Below, one piece after another: positions 32,778-42,200 of a stretch of DNA of 64,000 bases. The notes under the pieces were generated by a model. It ran no database searches. It saw only the letters and a list, made by a program, of their open reading frames with translations, and was not told where the DNA came from. Numbering within the stretch: position 1 is the stretch's first letter; every line of letters begins with the position of its first letter. The translations under genes were made by a program, and so were the position numbers. The DNA comes from a virus: the IMG/VR virus record IMGVR_UViG_3300010388_000228, positions 34,183 through 98,182 of that record; one strand, 5' to 3'.

Positions 32778-34571
32778 ATGAATAAAAAACCAATTTGGAT
32801 TGCCGGAGTTGCTAGAGGTCATAATGCCGGCGTATGCTTGTTAAAAGATGGAGAAATTGTATTTTCAATTGAAGAAGAACGATTGTCAAGAGTTAAATAT
32901 GACGGCGGACCATTTGCCAGCATTCTTAAAATATTAGAGTATACCGATAGACTTGACTTTTTAGTATTTTCTCATACTACTCCCCTACACACTGCAGGAA
33001 CTATTGAGTTTTCCGGTGATAATATATATGTTGGATTTGCTAGAAAATTAGGGTTAATTTCAAAAGATCTAGGTTACGGTATGCAACATCCTCAAGTTAT
33101 TGATCTTAGCCACTTACACCATAAAATGCATGCAGCATGTGCATTTTATAGATCAGGTTGGGATGATGCAGTTGCATTAGTTGTTGATGGTGCTGGAACA
33201 TATTGTCCAACAAGTATTGATGATCAAGAATTAACATCTTGGGAAGTTGAATCAATCTACACCTGCGAGTATCCTGCAAGTTTTAAAACGTTATATAAAC
33301 ACCTTGGGTTGCCTAACAGCGTTAGAACACACATTGAACCTGCTGTCGCTAGTCAGTTTTTTGATGAAGACGGCACGCATGAATCTGTGTTTTCAGACAG
33401 AGCAGGAATCGTAAAAGTATACGAAGCAGTAACTAAATATTGCGGATTTCAGGAAATTGATGCAGGAAAAACCATGGGGTTATTCCCGTACGGAAAAGAA
33501 AATTTAAATATTCCTCCGTTATTTGAACAGTACGGAGATCTATATCTTTCAAACAGAAATTTTGTTATTCCCACTTACCCTGCAGGTGCAAAATTAAACA
33601 ATCATTTATTTCCGTTTTTAGATACAAATAATTATGATGATCTAACCCTAGAACAAAATAGACGTGACCTTGCGTATGCAGTACAACTGCAATCTCAAGA
33701 GCAGGTTGTTAAATTAATTAAAAAAGCAGTTACAATGTCTGGAAAGAATAAGGTAGTTATTAGTGGCGGGTATGGGTTAAACTGCGTTGCAAACTACTAT
33801 TATTTAAGCCAGCTACAAAACGAAGGTATCGAATTATATATTGAACCAATAAGTAACGATGCAGGTACTGCAATAGGAGCTGCATTGTATTTTTGGCATA
33901 TGTATACTAACAATACAACTATCCGCACGTATAATTCAGTTTACTTAGGACCGCTATTAAATTATTCGATTGATAACATACTGTCAATTGTATCAACTAC
34001 TAGTGTTGATATTACTGATGCTACTTACGCTGATATTGTTGATTTAATAATTAAAAAGAACATTGTTACTATTTTTCAAGGACGGTCGGAAAATGGGCCA
34101 CGTGCATTGGGTAATCGATCAGTTTTGTTTGATCCTAGATTTGTAGACGGTAAGGACTTTGTTAATTCAGTAAAACATCGTGAATATTTTAGACCGTTTG
34201 CTGGTACAATTTTAGAAGAACATGTGCATGAATGGTTTGATCTCAGAGGAATGAAAAATAGTCCGCATATGATGTATGCAGTAAATTGCCAACCAGGTGT
34301 TGAACATCAAATACCAAGCATTATTCATGTTGACGGTACTTGCAGAATTCAAACAGTTACCGAAGAACAGAATTTTCATTATTATAATTTGATAAAAGAA
34401 TTTTATAATCAAACAAGTGTTCCGGTATTATTTAATACAAGCTTCAACTTAGGTGGTGAACCGTTAGTTGAAACATTAGAAGATGCAATTTGGACTTTAC
34501 AAAATTCAGATATTGAATACTTGTATTTGCCAGAATTTAATAAATTAATTACTATACCAAATAAGGAGTAA
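32778..34571 (+). CDS. NodU/TobZ-type O-carbamoyltransferase
   Basis: 597 aa, a full-length family member. These enzymes use carbamoyl phosphate and ATP to form carbamoyl-AMP, which is transferred to a hydroxyl of a sugar or other product. The Kae1-like N-terminal domain has HNAGVCLLKDG, EEERLSRVKYDGG, a metal site in DLSHLHHKMHAACAF and VVDGAG, and GGYGLNCVAN. The C-terminal domain starts at about 430 with GRSENGPRALGNRSVLFDPR, REYFRPFA, HVDGTCRIQTV and PVLFNTSFN. AAGG precedes the ATG. It is rare in phages, and points to a hydroxylated or glycosylated acceptor made by its neighbours. Confidence 0.92.
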   Translation: MNKKPIWIAGVARGHNAGVCLLKDGEIVFSIEEERLSRVKYDGGPFASILKILEYTDRLDFLVFSHTTPLHTAGTIEFSGDNIYVGFARKLGLISKDLGYGMQHPQVIDLSHLHHKMHAACAFYRSGWDDAVALVVDGAGTYCPTSIDDQELTSWEVESIYTCEYPASFKTLYKHLGLPNSVRTHIEPAVASQFFDEDGTHESVFSDRAGIVKVYEAVTKYCGFQEIDAGKTMGLFPYGKENLNIPPLFEQYGDLYLSNRNFVIPTYPAGAKLNNHLFPFLDTNNYDDLTLEQNRRDLAYAVQLQSQEQVVKLIKKAVTMSGKNKVVISGGYGLNCVANYYYLSQLQNEGIELYIEPISNDAGTAIGAALYFWHMYTNNTTIRTYNSVYLGPLLNYSIDNILSIVSTTSVDITDATYADIVDLIIKKNIVTIFQGRSENGPRALGNRSVLFDPRFVDGKDFVNSVKHREYFRPFAGTILEEHVHEWFDLRGMKNSPHMMYAVNCQPGVEHQIPSIIHVDGTCRIQTVTEEQNFHYYNLIKEFYNQTSVPVLFNTSFNLGGEPLVETLEDAIWTLQNSDIEYLYLPEFNKLITIPNKE

Positions 34572-34572
34572 T

Positions 34573-35307
34573 ATGTCAGTTACTACACCACCATGGTTAT
34601 CATGGAACTTTTTAGAATTTAAAAGCGAGCCGGCAATTAGCCCATTTGCTCCTGAATATCATTACATATTTGCCGAAAATAAAATTGTTAATGTTGATTT
34701 TAAAAAAATTGCATCTATAATTTTAGAAAAAGAAAAAACAATAATTGAATCCACTTCCCCAACATCAGATGCTTATACAGGGTTAGGTGATGATAGTTTA
34801 ACATCAAGATGGAAATCATTTAACGTGTTTGCATGGTCTGAACCGGAAATAGAAAAACTTAAATCGCAGATATATTTACGATATTTAGAATTTTTGAAAG
34901 CATATAATGTGCCTAGATCTAATGTTAAAATTCAATGTTGGGCAAATGTATTAAGAGAAGGCGGAGAAATAAATCCACATATACATTCGACAGGTAAATG
35001 GGCATATTTAGGCGGCCATGTAACTGTTCAGTGCGAAGACACGTATACAGTTTATATTAATCCAATTAATCAAATAAACGATCCAGAAACATATAATAGC
35101 CGTAACGAAGTTGGAAAAATTACATTTTTTCAACATAACATTCCTCATTTTACTACACCACATTATAGTACAACTGGTTTAGAAAGAATTACTATCGCGT
35201 TTGACCTATCAATGGAAGAATTTGTTAACTCGTTTGATCATAATGCACATCCTGAATGGAATAATTATGTAGTGTTTGACGATCCTAATTTAGAGAAAGT
35301 GGCATGA
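34573..35307 (+). CDS. Probable 2OG-Fe(II) oxygenase-like protein, divergent
   Basis: 244 aa. It has a longer N terminus than the others (SVTTPPWLSWNFLEFKSEP). The likely iron motif is EINPHIHSTGKWAYLGGHV in a strand after QCWANVLREGG, and a distal His may be in FFQHNIPHFTTPH, with an Arg in ERITIAFDL. The W-A-N-x-L-x-x-G-G opening before the HxH motif is typical of the wider family. AAGGAG stands before the ATG. It overlaps halogenase 3 by 4 nt. Activity is less certain than for the other copies. Confidence 0.65.
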   Translation: MSVTTPPWLSWNFLEFKSEPAISPFAPEYHYIFAENKIVNVDFKKIASIILEKEKTIIESTSPTSDAYTGLGDDSLTSRWKSFNVFAWSEPEIEKLKSQIYLRYLEFLKAYNVPRSNVKIQCWANVLREGGEINPHIHSTGKWAYLGGHVTVQCEDTYTVYINPINQINDPETYNSRNEVGKITFFQHNIPHFTTPHYSTTGLERITIAFDLSMEEFVNSFDHNAHPEWNNYVVFDDPNLEKVA

Positions 35308-36473
35308 AAATAGCAGTTATCGGAGTAGGTACTGCAGGTATAACATCATTATGTCATGCATTAAGATGGTTAACAACTGACGAAACTACAATTACGTCAA
35401 TTTATGACCCATCTGTTAAAATACTTGAAATCGGTGAATCAATGGATCCTGGGTTTCCTACTGTATTATTTGAAGGTACTGGGTTTACATTAGTAGAAGA
35501 TGCAAATAAATTAGATGCTACTATGAAATTAGGCGTAACTTGGAAAGGTTGGAGAGATCAAGAATTTACCTCGTTAATGCATCCTCCGTCATATGCGATG
35601 CATTTTAATAATGGAAAGTTAAAGGATTATTGTTTTAGTAAATTTGAAGAACTTTGGGATACTTATTTTAATATTATTGAAGGGGCAGTTACTACTTTAG
35701 AAAATAAAGATTCGCACGTAGTAGTTGTTGTAAACGAATCTGAGTATACATTTGATTATGTAATAGATTGTCGTGGCACTCCTACCGATTTTTCAGAATA
35801 TGTTATAGTTAATAATCCGGTTAATCATTGCCTTGTGCATTCTGTAGATAAACCAGGAGACTGGAATACAACTATTCATCAAGCGCATACTAATGGTTGG
35901 ATGTTTGGTATCCCGTTATCTTCTCGCCAAGGATGGGGGTATCTATATAATGATAATATAACATTAAGAGACGATGCAGTAAAAGAGTTAGAGGAGCTAT
36001 TTAACACAACTGAGTTAAATTTAAAAGAATTTAAATTCACTAGTTATTATGCTAAAAAGTTTTTTGATGGACGAATTATAAAAAATGGGAACGCTGCTAT
36101 GTTTTTTGAACCAATGGAGGCATTATCTGGTTATTTCTATAGTACAGTGTTACGTAATTTAGTTGATTACATATACGGTGAATGTTCAGTCAATGACGTA
36201 AATAGCCGATTAACAGATGCTGCTCAAGATATTGAAAATTTTATCAATTATGCATATCACGGCGGTTCAACATTTAACAGTCCGTTTTGGAATAATACAG
36301 TTATTCAAACATCTAAAAAATTACAAAATGATTCTAGATGGCAAATAACTTTATCTGAAATAAAATCATGTATACACAACGGTAAAATTATACACGAACG
36401 TTCTATTGCAAGATGGTACATTCGGCATTGGATTAATTGGGATAAGAATTTAGGTTATAATTATTTTACTTAA
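35304..36473 (+). CDS. Flavin-dependent halogenase-like protein 3, shortened
   Basis: 389 aa, over 100 residues shorter than the other two. GVGTAG at 7-12 binds FAD, EIGES follows and K75 in LDATMKLGVTW is the catalytic lysine position. The W-x-W-x-I-P element reads W199 MFGIP, so the second Trp is Phe. FFEPMEAL matches the C-terminal motif. The missing parts are mainly in the substrate-binding region between the two motifs. It could act on a bulky substrate such as a protein or be a partner subunit. It is the last gene of the operon, before a terminator. Confidence 0.82.
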   Translation: MKIAVIGVGTAGITSLCHALRWLTTDETTITSIYDPSVKILEIGESMDPGFPTVLFEGTGFTLVEDANKLDATMKLGVTWKGWRDQEFTSLMHPPSYAMHFNNGKLKDYCFSKFEELWDTYFNIIEGAVTTLENKDSHVVVVVNESEYTFDYVIDCRGTPTDFSEYVIVNNPVNHCLVHSVDKPGDWNTTIHQAHTNGWMFGIPLSSRQGWGYLYNDNITLRDDAVKELEELFNTTELNLKEFKFTSYYAKKFFDGRIIKNGNAAMFFEPMEALSGYFYSTVLRNLVDYIYGECSVNDVNSRLTDAAQDIENFINYAYHGGSTFNSPFWNNTVIQTSKKLQNDSRWQITLSEIKSCIHNGKIIHERSIARWYIRHWINWDKNLGYNYFT

Positions 36474-36474
36474 T

Positions 36475-36504
36475 AAAAAACGGAAGCACATGCTTCCGTT
36501 TTTT
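36475..36504. terminator. Bidirectional rho-independent terminator
   Basis: Six A, then CGGAAGCA and TGCTTCCG around 2 nt, then six T. It works in both directions: it ends the halogenase operon on the plus strand and the tail-fibre chaperone on the minus strand. Confidence 0.95.
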
Positions 36505-36514
36505 ATACTTAACA

Positions 36515-37024
36515 TTATAAAGGATTAGCAGGTGGCAGTGACCATTTCCCCACTTTTGATAAAAGTGTTGGCGGTGTTGGCCACGGGATATCTTTTCTTA
36601 ATTTTATATTTTCAAAGTCTATCGTGTCGGTCATTTCTCGTAATGCAGTGCGATACTCTGCCCACGCTGCTTTTTCTTCTACAGTTAATGGAGCATCATT
36701 AAGTTGTGTCCAATCGCAAGACATAAAGTAATATTCTCTAGGACTAAGTATCCATCTTCTAACTTTTTCCTCAATGGATAACTCAGATATATCCCATAGT
36801 TGCTCAATTGTACCGTCGGAGTTTTTAACAATTTCTCCCCGTGTACAATTTATATCTTCTATATTATCTATAATAGGTAAGTCATAGTTTAAAACTACTG
36901 CAAGATTGTGAGCTAATAAATCCGATTCTAAAAACTCAGTAGTATCTAATATACCAACAACGTTTTCCCACAGTATCGGATAATCAATTGGATCGCCATT
37001 TTCGTCAATTTTAATATATATCAT
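36515..37024 (-). CDS. Tail fibre assembly chaperone (Phage_tail_APC type)
   Basis: 169 aa. The C-terminal half has RRWILSPREYYFMSCDWTQLNDAPL, then EEKAAWAEYRTALREM and PWPTPP, the recognised pattern of phage tail-assembly chaperones (PF16778) with SCDWTQ and a YRxxLR helix. These proteins help fibres to fold and are not part of the particle. Upstream is the Gly-rich tip gene. A run of AGGAAAAC lies before the ATG. It lies at the end of the fibre operon, before the bidirectional terminator. Confidence 0.85.
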   Translation of the reverse strand: MIYIKIDENGDPIDYPILWENVVGILDTTEFLESDLLAHNLAVVLNYDLPIIDNIEDINCTRGEIVKNSDGTIEQLWDISELSIEEKVRRWILSPREYYFMSCDWTQLNDAPLTVEEKAAWAEYRTALREMTDTIDFENIKLRKDIPWPTPPTLLSKVGKWSLPPANPL

Positions 37025-37048
37025 ATGTTGTTTTCCTTTAATTATGTA

Positions 37049-38944
37049 TTACATGTCTGATGCATTTGTTGGATAACTGCGGCCGCCTCCCCATATAATA
37101 CGAACACCGCCATATCCGCCCCAGCCACCGCCGGAGCCGGTGCCACCGCCGCCACCCCCGCCACCGTAGTTGCCGCCACATGCAAAACCGTTACCTTGGC
37201 CGTTACTATACGGTTCACCGTTTTTACCGCAAGTACCACCGGATCCGCCTTGTCCTGCGCCGCCACCTGTTCCGTGACCCCCAGGTGATGCCGAACCGCA
37301 TGCACCGTTAGAACCTTGTCCGTAAATTCCAGTGCCGCCACCGCCACCGGTACCGTGAGTTGAACTATGATGTGAAGTTGCGCCACCACCACCACCGTAG
37401 CATCCAACATGCCCAGATGGTCGACTATTACAAGTGTTATTACAATATCCGCCACCGCCACCGCCACCGCCTGCGGTATCCGGATATGCAATCATACCAC
37501 AACTACCGCACCCGGATGTATACGTTCCACTAAGAGTGTAACTTCCTGCACAACAGCCGCAACAGCCACCACACGCAACAAATCCAGGGAAACATGAACA
37601 CCCGCCTTGGGAACCACCCCAACAACCGCCGTTGCCGACGGCAATTGTATAGCTACTACCGGGAGTCACTGGAATACCATTAGCCCAAACTAACCCACCG
37701 CCGGCGCCACCGCAATACGCCCATCCGCTGCAGCCACCACCACCGGCGCCAATTGCAGCAATACTAACAGTCGTTACGCCAGACGGTGCAACCCATGTAT
37801 ACGTAGACGACCCTCCATTTGTATTCGAAGAACTTCCGGAATATAAAACTTGGCCAATCGGCAGCGGAATAACAATATTAACACTAAAAGTCCGATCATA
37901 TGTCACAGTATTAGCAGTTGCGGTAATAGTAAACGAATAGTTAGTAGTAGTTCCGTATCCTGCAGTTGATGTACCAGAAATAACACCAGTTGACGAATTT
38001 AATGTTCCGTTCGATGGCAACGTTCCGCTTACTAACGTATACGTAACTGCTGACATAGACGTTGCATTTAATGTAATCGAATACACTCCGTTAGTTGCAG
38101 TGTAATTCGGTATAGTTGCAGGAGTTACCCATACCGGTCTATAATCTATGTACATTCTAGACGCTGCATGGCTGTCTGAAGTTGGGTTAGGAACGCTAAC
38201 TGTACCAGTAAACGTTGTATTACCAGAAATACTAACAGTAGAATTTGCATCTAATGTTGTAAACTTACCAGTAGATCTAGTAGTACTACCAATTGCCATA
38301 TTGTTAATTGATCCAGTAGTACCTGACGCAATCGAAATAACTCCTGCACCAGTTGTTGAGATGGTTTGATTGTTTGTGCCAGTAGTTGCTGATAATGCTC
38401 CAGTAAATGTTGTATTACCAGAAATACTAACAGTAGAATTTGCATCTAATGTTGTAAACTTACCAGTAGATCTAGTAGTACTACCAATTGCCATATTGTC
38501 AATTGATCCAGTAGTGCCTGACGCAATTGATATAGTTCCAGTTGACGACGTACTAAATGTCTGATTGTTAGTAGTAGTGTTTGCAGTAATTGCACCAGTA
38601 ATGTCAGTTGTAGATGCAACTAATGGTCCACCGGTTTCTGCAAAAACAACATAGTCTGTGCCATCGGATGCAAGTTCTACTGTGCCAAGCGACGGTATAG
38701 TTTGGGTAGCAGCTGTTGAACTTTCAAGACCTTTAAATACACCACTTGGTGTTGAAATAGTAATTACACCAGACGTGCTATTATAAAATCGTTGTGTTGA
38801 TCCATAATGTAATCTCGGATCTGGAAGTATAACAGTGTACGGTGCAGTACCTGCAAATTCAGTAAATAACCCTTGTGCTGGGGTAGTAATCGTTGTCGCG
38901 CTTGTAATTATTCGCGAGACCGATACCGTATTATAACGTGCCAT
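37049..38944 (-). CDS. Tail fibre or tip protein with Cys- and Gly-rich C terminus
   Basis: 631 aa. The N-terminal third has beta repeats (TVSISGNTTFTGA, STTRSTGKFTTLD) in two near-identical copies, then an Ig-like domain (about 275-355; the NGTLNSSTGVISGTS pattern of cadherin-like putative Ig domains). The C-terminal 250 residues are glycine-rich with about 24 Cys (CGGCCGCCAG, CSCFPGFVACGG), ending GGVRIIWGGGRSYP, a C-terminal signature of phage fibre tips. Gly-rich tips in T4-like adhesins such as S16 gp38 form polyglycine II bundles that bind the host. The unusual Cys content is unlike those. No late box is seen upstream; GGAGAT is the ribosome binding site. Confidence 0.8.
   Translation of the reverse strand: MARYNTVSVSRIITSATTITTPAQGLFTEFAGTAPYTVILPDPRLHYGSTQRFYNSTSGVITISTPSGVFKGLESSTAATQTIPSLGTVELASDGTDYVVFAETGGPLVASTTDITGAITANTTTNNQTFSTSSTGTISIASGTTGSIDNMAIGSTTRSTGKFTTLDANSTVSISGNTTFTGALSATTGTNNQTISTTGAGVISIASGTTGSINNMAIGSTTRSTGKFTTLDANSTVSISGNTTFTGTVSVPNPTSDSHAASRMYIDYRPVWVTPATIPNYTATNGVYSITLNATSMSAVTYTLVSGTLPSNGTLNSSTGVISGTSTAGYGTTTNYSFTITATANTVTYDRTFSVNIVIPLPIGQVLYSGSSSNTNGGSSTYTWVAPSGVTTVSIAAIGAGGGGCSGWAYCGGAGGGLVWANGIPVTPGSSYTIAVGNGGCWGGSQGGCSCFPGFVACGGCCGCCAGSYTLSGTYTSGCGSCGMIAYPDTAGGGGGGGGYCNNTCNSRPSGHVGCYGGGGGATSHHSSTHGTGGGGGTGIYGQGSNGACGSASPGGHGTGGGAGQGGSGGTCGKNGEPYSNGQGNGFACGGNYGGGGGGGGTGSGGGWGGYGGVRIIWGGGRSYPTNASDM
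38214..38531. repeat. Two 195-bp direct repeat units in the fibre gene
   Basis: A segment of about 120 bp beginning GTTGTATTACCAGAAATAC appears at 38214 and again at 38409 with only a few changes. It encodes the STTRSTGKFTTLDANS type repeat. Being a multiple of 3 bases, recombination between copies keeps the frame. Confidence 0.9.
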
Positions 38945-38961
38945 AAATATCTCCTTTTAAA

Positions 38962-39282
38962 TTATGATGTAGAGGTTTCAATACCATACACATTAACATT
39001 AACTCCTGTACCGCTGCAATATGCAACTACTTGTAAGCCAGCTCCGCCAACCAATCCAGTTCTTTCAAATACACCGTTACCTACAATAGTAGTATCATAT
39101 TCAATATATTCGCTTACTGCAGGGGTAGCAGCAGATGCAGTTGCTAATCGAATAGTAACTGCACTAGTTGTTGTATTTGTAAATGAAACGTTAAACACTG
39201 TATACGACCCGGTGGGTACAGTATATACAGTTGTTAACGTAGTTGCTGCTAATTGGGTTGTGCCCAATCTTCCTGTTGCCAT
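38962..39282 (-). CDS. Small beta-rich virion protein
   Basis: 106 aa. One compact beta domain: TTVYTVPTGSYTVFNVSFTN, SAVTIRLATASA, SEYIEYDTTI, GVFERTGLVGGAGLQVVAYC. The order of strands resembles that of the gene at 58815 (TVIGLSLTNTSDAIILASIRI), so the two are distant paralogues. Similar small proteins lie beside tail fibres in cyanophages. Start from GGAGAAATAAAC. Role unknown; a fibre-attachment or fibre-associated domain is possible. Confidence 0.7.
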   Translation of the reverse strand: MATGRLGTTQLAATTLTTVYTVPTGSYTVFNVSFTNTTTSAVTIRLATASAATPAVSEYIEYDTTIVGNGVFERTGLVGGAGLQVVAYCSGTGVNVNVYGIETSTS

Positions 39283-39297
39283 GTTTATTTCTCCGTA

Positions 39298-42200
39298 TTA
39301 TCGTTGATTAAAGAACATAAGAGCTACTGGAGCTCCATCAATTCCACCTGTAAAATTCATTTTTGAAGTTACGTTTATTGCAGTACCATTAATATTTGTA
39401 ATTGTATTACCTGAAATATATATTTGGCCAGCTGTGATTGTATTTACGTTCAATGAACTTGAACCACCACCAATTTGTGATGTAATAAACGCCTTAATTG
39501 CTTTTTGTGTTGGTACTATATTATCACTGTTTGCTGTAAAATATGGATCTGTACTAAATTGAGTAATAGTTGCACTACCAATTCCTAACACAACTGATCC
39601 TAACGTTAAACTTTGTAATCCAGATAAGTTAAATGCATCTGCGTTTAATGTTGCAGTACCGGTTGATTGTTGAACACCAAATAAGTTACCTACGTTAAAG
39701 TTACCATCTTGGTCAGTACTTGTAAAGAATACACGTCCACCGCCAGTTGATAATTCCTGGCTAGCTTGTATAGCCTTTGTTGGATCAACATTTGGATAGT
39801 TAGTTGATGTTTGATTTCCAGTACCAATGTATAAAAAGTCATGGCCGGTTAATCGTACTTGACTATATTCTAAATTAGTAGTAATCAACGTTCCGTGCTT
39901 TGGAGCATCTAATGTTGACAGCGCAGGACTGATTTGTAAAGTAGCAGTATAGTTACCTGGTATTCCTAAAATATTAGAAACCGAAACAAGTTTATACCAT
40001 CTATCGTTACCAGTAATTGTACTAAACACAACGTTTGACCCCGGTGTCGGCATTTGATACAACGACGATACATTTATGTATGTACCAGGTTGATATAAGT
40101 CAGCATATCCATCACCTGAAATACTTGCTGTAGCTGTAGTATTTGCAGTACCTCTATTACCAAAGCTTGGATTACCTAATGCACCGTTACCAATGCGTGC
40201 TGCAACTGGAACAGTGTTAACATGATTTGGATCAATTACAGTAACAATTGGACTTGCAAAGTACGTCATTCCTGTTATTGCTGCAGTTGAAAGTGCAATT
40301 GCACTACCGCCCGCAGTTAATGATATTGAAAATTCAGTAGATGTAATACTGCCAGAAACTACATAGTAGTATTTATCAGTAATAATACCGCCTGTACTTA
40401 CACCATTAAAAATAATCGGTTGATTTGCTATTAAATTGTTAGTAGTGTCGCAAGTAATAACATTAGTTGTAACTGTAGTTGAAATAACATTTCCTCTTGG
40501 GAATCCGCTACCAGGTTCAATCATTCTAATTTCAGACACTGCGTTATCTTTTATTTGCACACGACCTAATGGCGTTGCACCAGTTTTAATGCTTGCACCA
40601 GTTGTTCCACTAGTACTTGATACTGCCGACCACACTGGAGTTGCGCCTAACGTTTCATTAATTGGGTTTCCAAACGCAATTGCAGTCCAATTACTCGATA
40701 CTGACATTGCATGAATTGCCCAATTAATACCGTCCCAACTAGTAGCACATGCATCCGTGCCTGCTGCAATTGCAAAAAATAAGCCTTGTCCATATGCAAC
40801 TTTAGTCCAAGTTACAGTACTTGGTAGACCAGCAGTTGTTGATTGGAACCACGATGTGCCAACATTATAACTATACGCAATTGTACCGTTTGCAGCTAAT
40901 GCAACAAATCGACCATTACCGTATGCAATGCTTGCCCAAGTAGTTGATATTGGTAAATTACCACCTGCTGTCCATGCTACTGCATTAACTGTAGTTGTAG
41001 TAATATTCCCCGATGCCGGAATTGCAACAAATCGACCATTACCGTATGCAACTGCAGCGTATGTAACCGCTCCAGTGATGTTACCAGATCTATTAATCCA
41101 CGATGCTGTAGTTGCGTTACCTGTCATTGATGCAGCTGACGGTGTAGTTGTGGTACCGCCTACAGCTACATAAATGTTATTTCCGTATGCTAACCCTTTT
41201 AAATCACTAGTTGGTAATACAGTTGTAGTAGGTGACCAAGTGCTTGATAAAGTAGTTGGTAAATTGTATGCACTTGCGGTACTGCTACTTGATATTGCAA
41301 CAAATGCTGATTGTGCATCTATTACTTGTATAACCGGTGTAAACTTGTATCCATCACCGGGAGATACAATTGTAAAGCCACTTACACCATTATTGGTTAA
41401 ATTAGCAGTTACGGCTGCTAACGTTGCAATGTATGTTAGTGATACAGATCCGTTTGTGCCAGTTCCTGATGTAAATACAGGACCAGTTAGCCCACCAATT
41501 GAAAATGTGCCAGCAGTAGTTGCTAAGTAATAATGCACAATTCCAGACACATCCGCGTAAGAATAATTTGTGCCTATTACTGCAGAACCACCACTGGTCC
41601 ATTGAGTTGCAGTAACTGGTGGTTCTATAGAAACTGTCGGAATTGCAAAATAGTTTGAACCCCATGTTAGCGCAGTTATACTAGATAGCTGGCTTGTATA
41701 TACCGAAATAGTTGCACCATTATAATAGCCGCCGCCTTGAATTTCTAATGTTACTGTAGTAATAGTACCATTTAAGACTGTACAAGTGGCAACTGCACCA
41801 ACACCGCCCGAAATTGCATTAAACACAATCGTCGGTGGAGTCAAATAATTGTATCCACCATTTACAATAGTTATATTAACAATTTGTCCTGCACTTGTAC
41901 CAGTTCCAATTGTTGCAGTTAGCACTGCACCTCCGCCTCCTAATCCTCCAACGACTGCCGATGCAGTAGCACCAGTACCACCGCCGTATACTACGTTTGA
42001 CCATGTTGTACTTGACGGCATTGCACCACCAGGCGCCCATGTTTTTCCATCAATACACGCTGATGTAGAAGTAGAGCCAGATGCTAACGCAACAAAATGC
42101 CCGTCGCCGTAACCAATGGCACTCCATGTTGCAGTAGTTGATAACACATTTGCAGTTGCAGTAAACCCTGGATTAGTATATGTAATTTGTGGTTCAATAA

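Noticed and set aside
36475-36504. Attachment site or insertion boundary of the island
   Set aside because: The inverted repeat is an ordinary A/T-flanked terminator; no integrase, direct repeat or tRNA was seen at either end of the island.
37042-37491. 149-aa open frame on the minus strand
   Set aside because: It is a different frame of the glycine-rich tip gene; the Val/Ala-rich protein follows from GGC/GGT repeats read out of phase.
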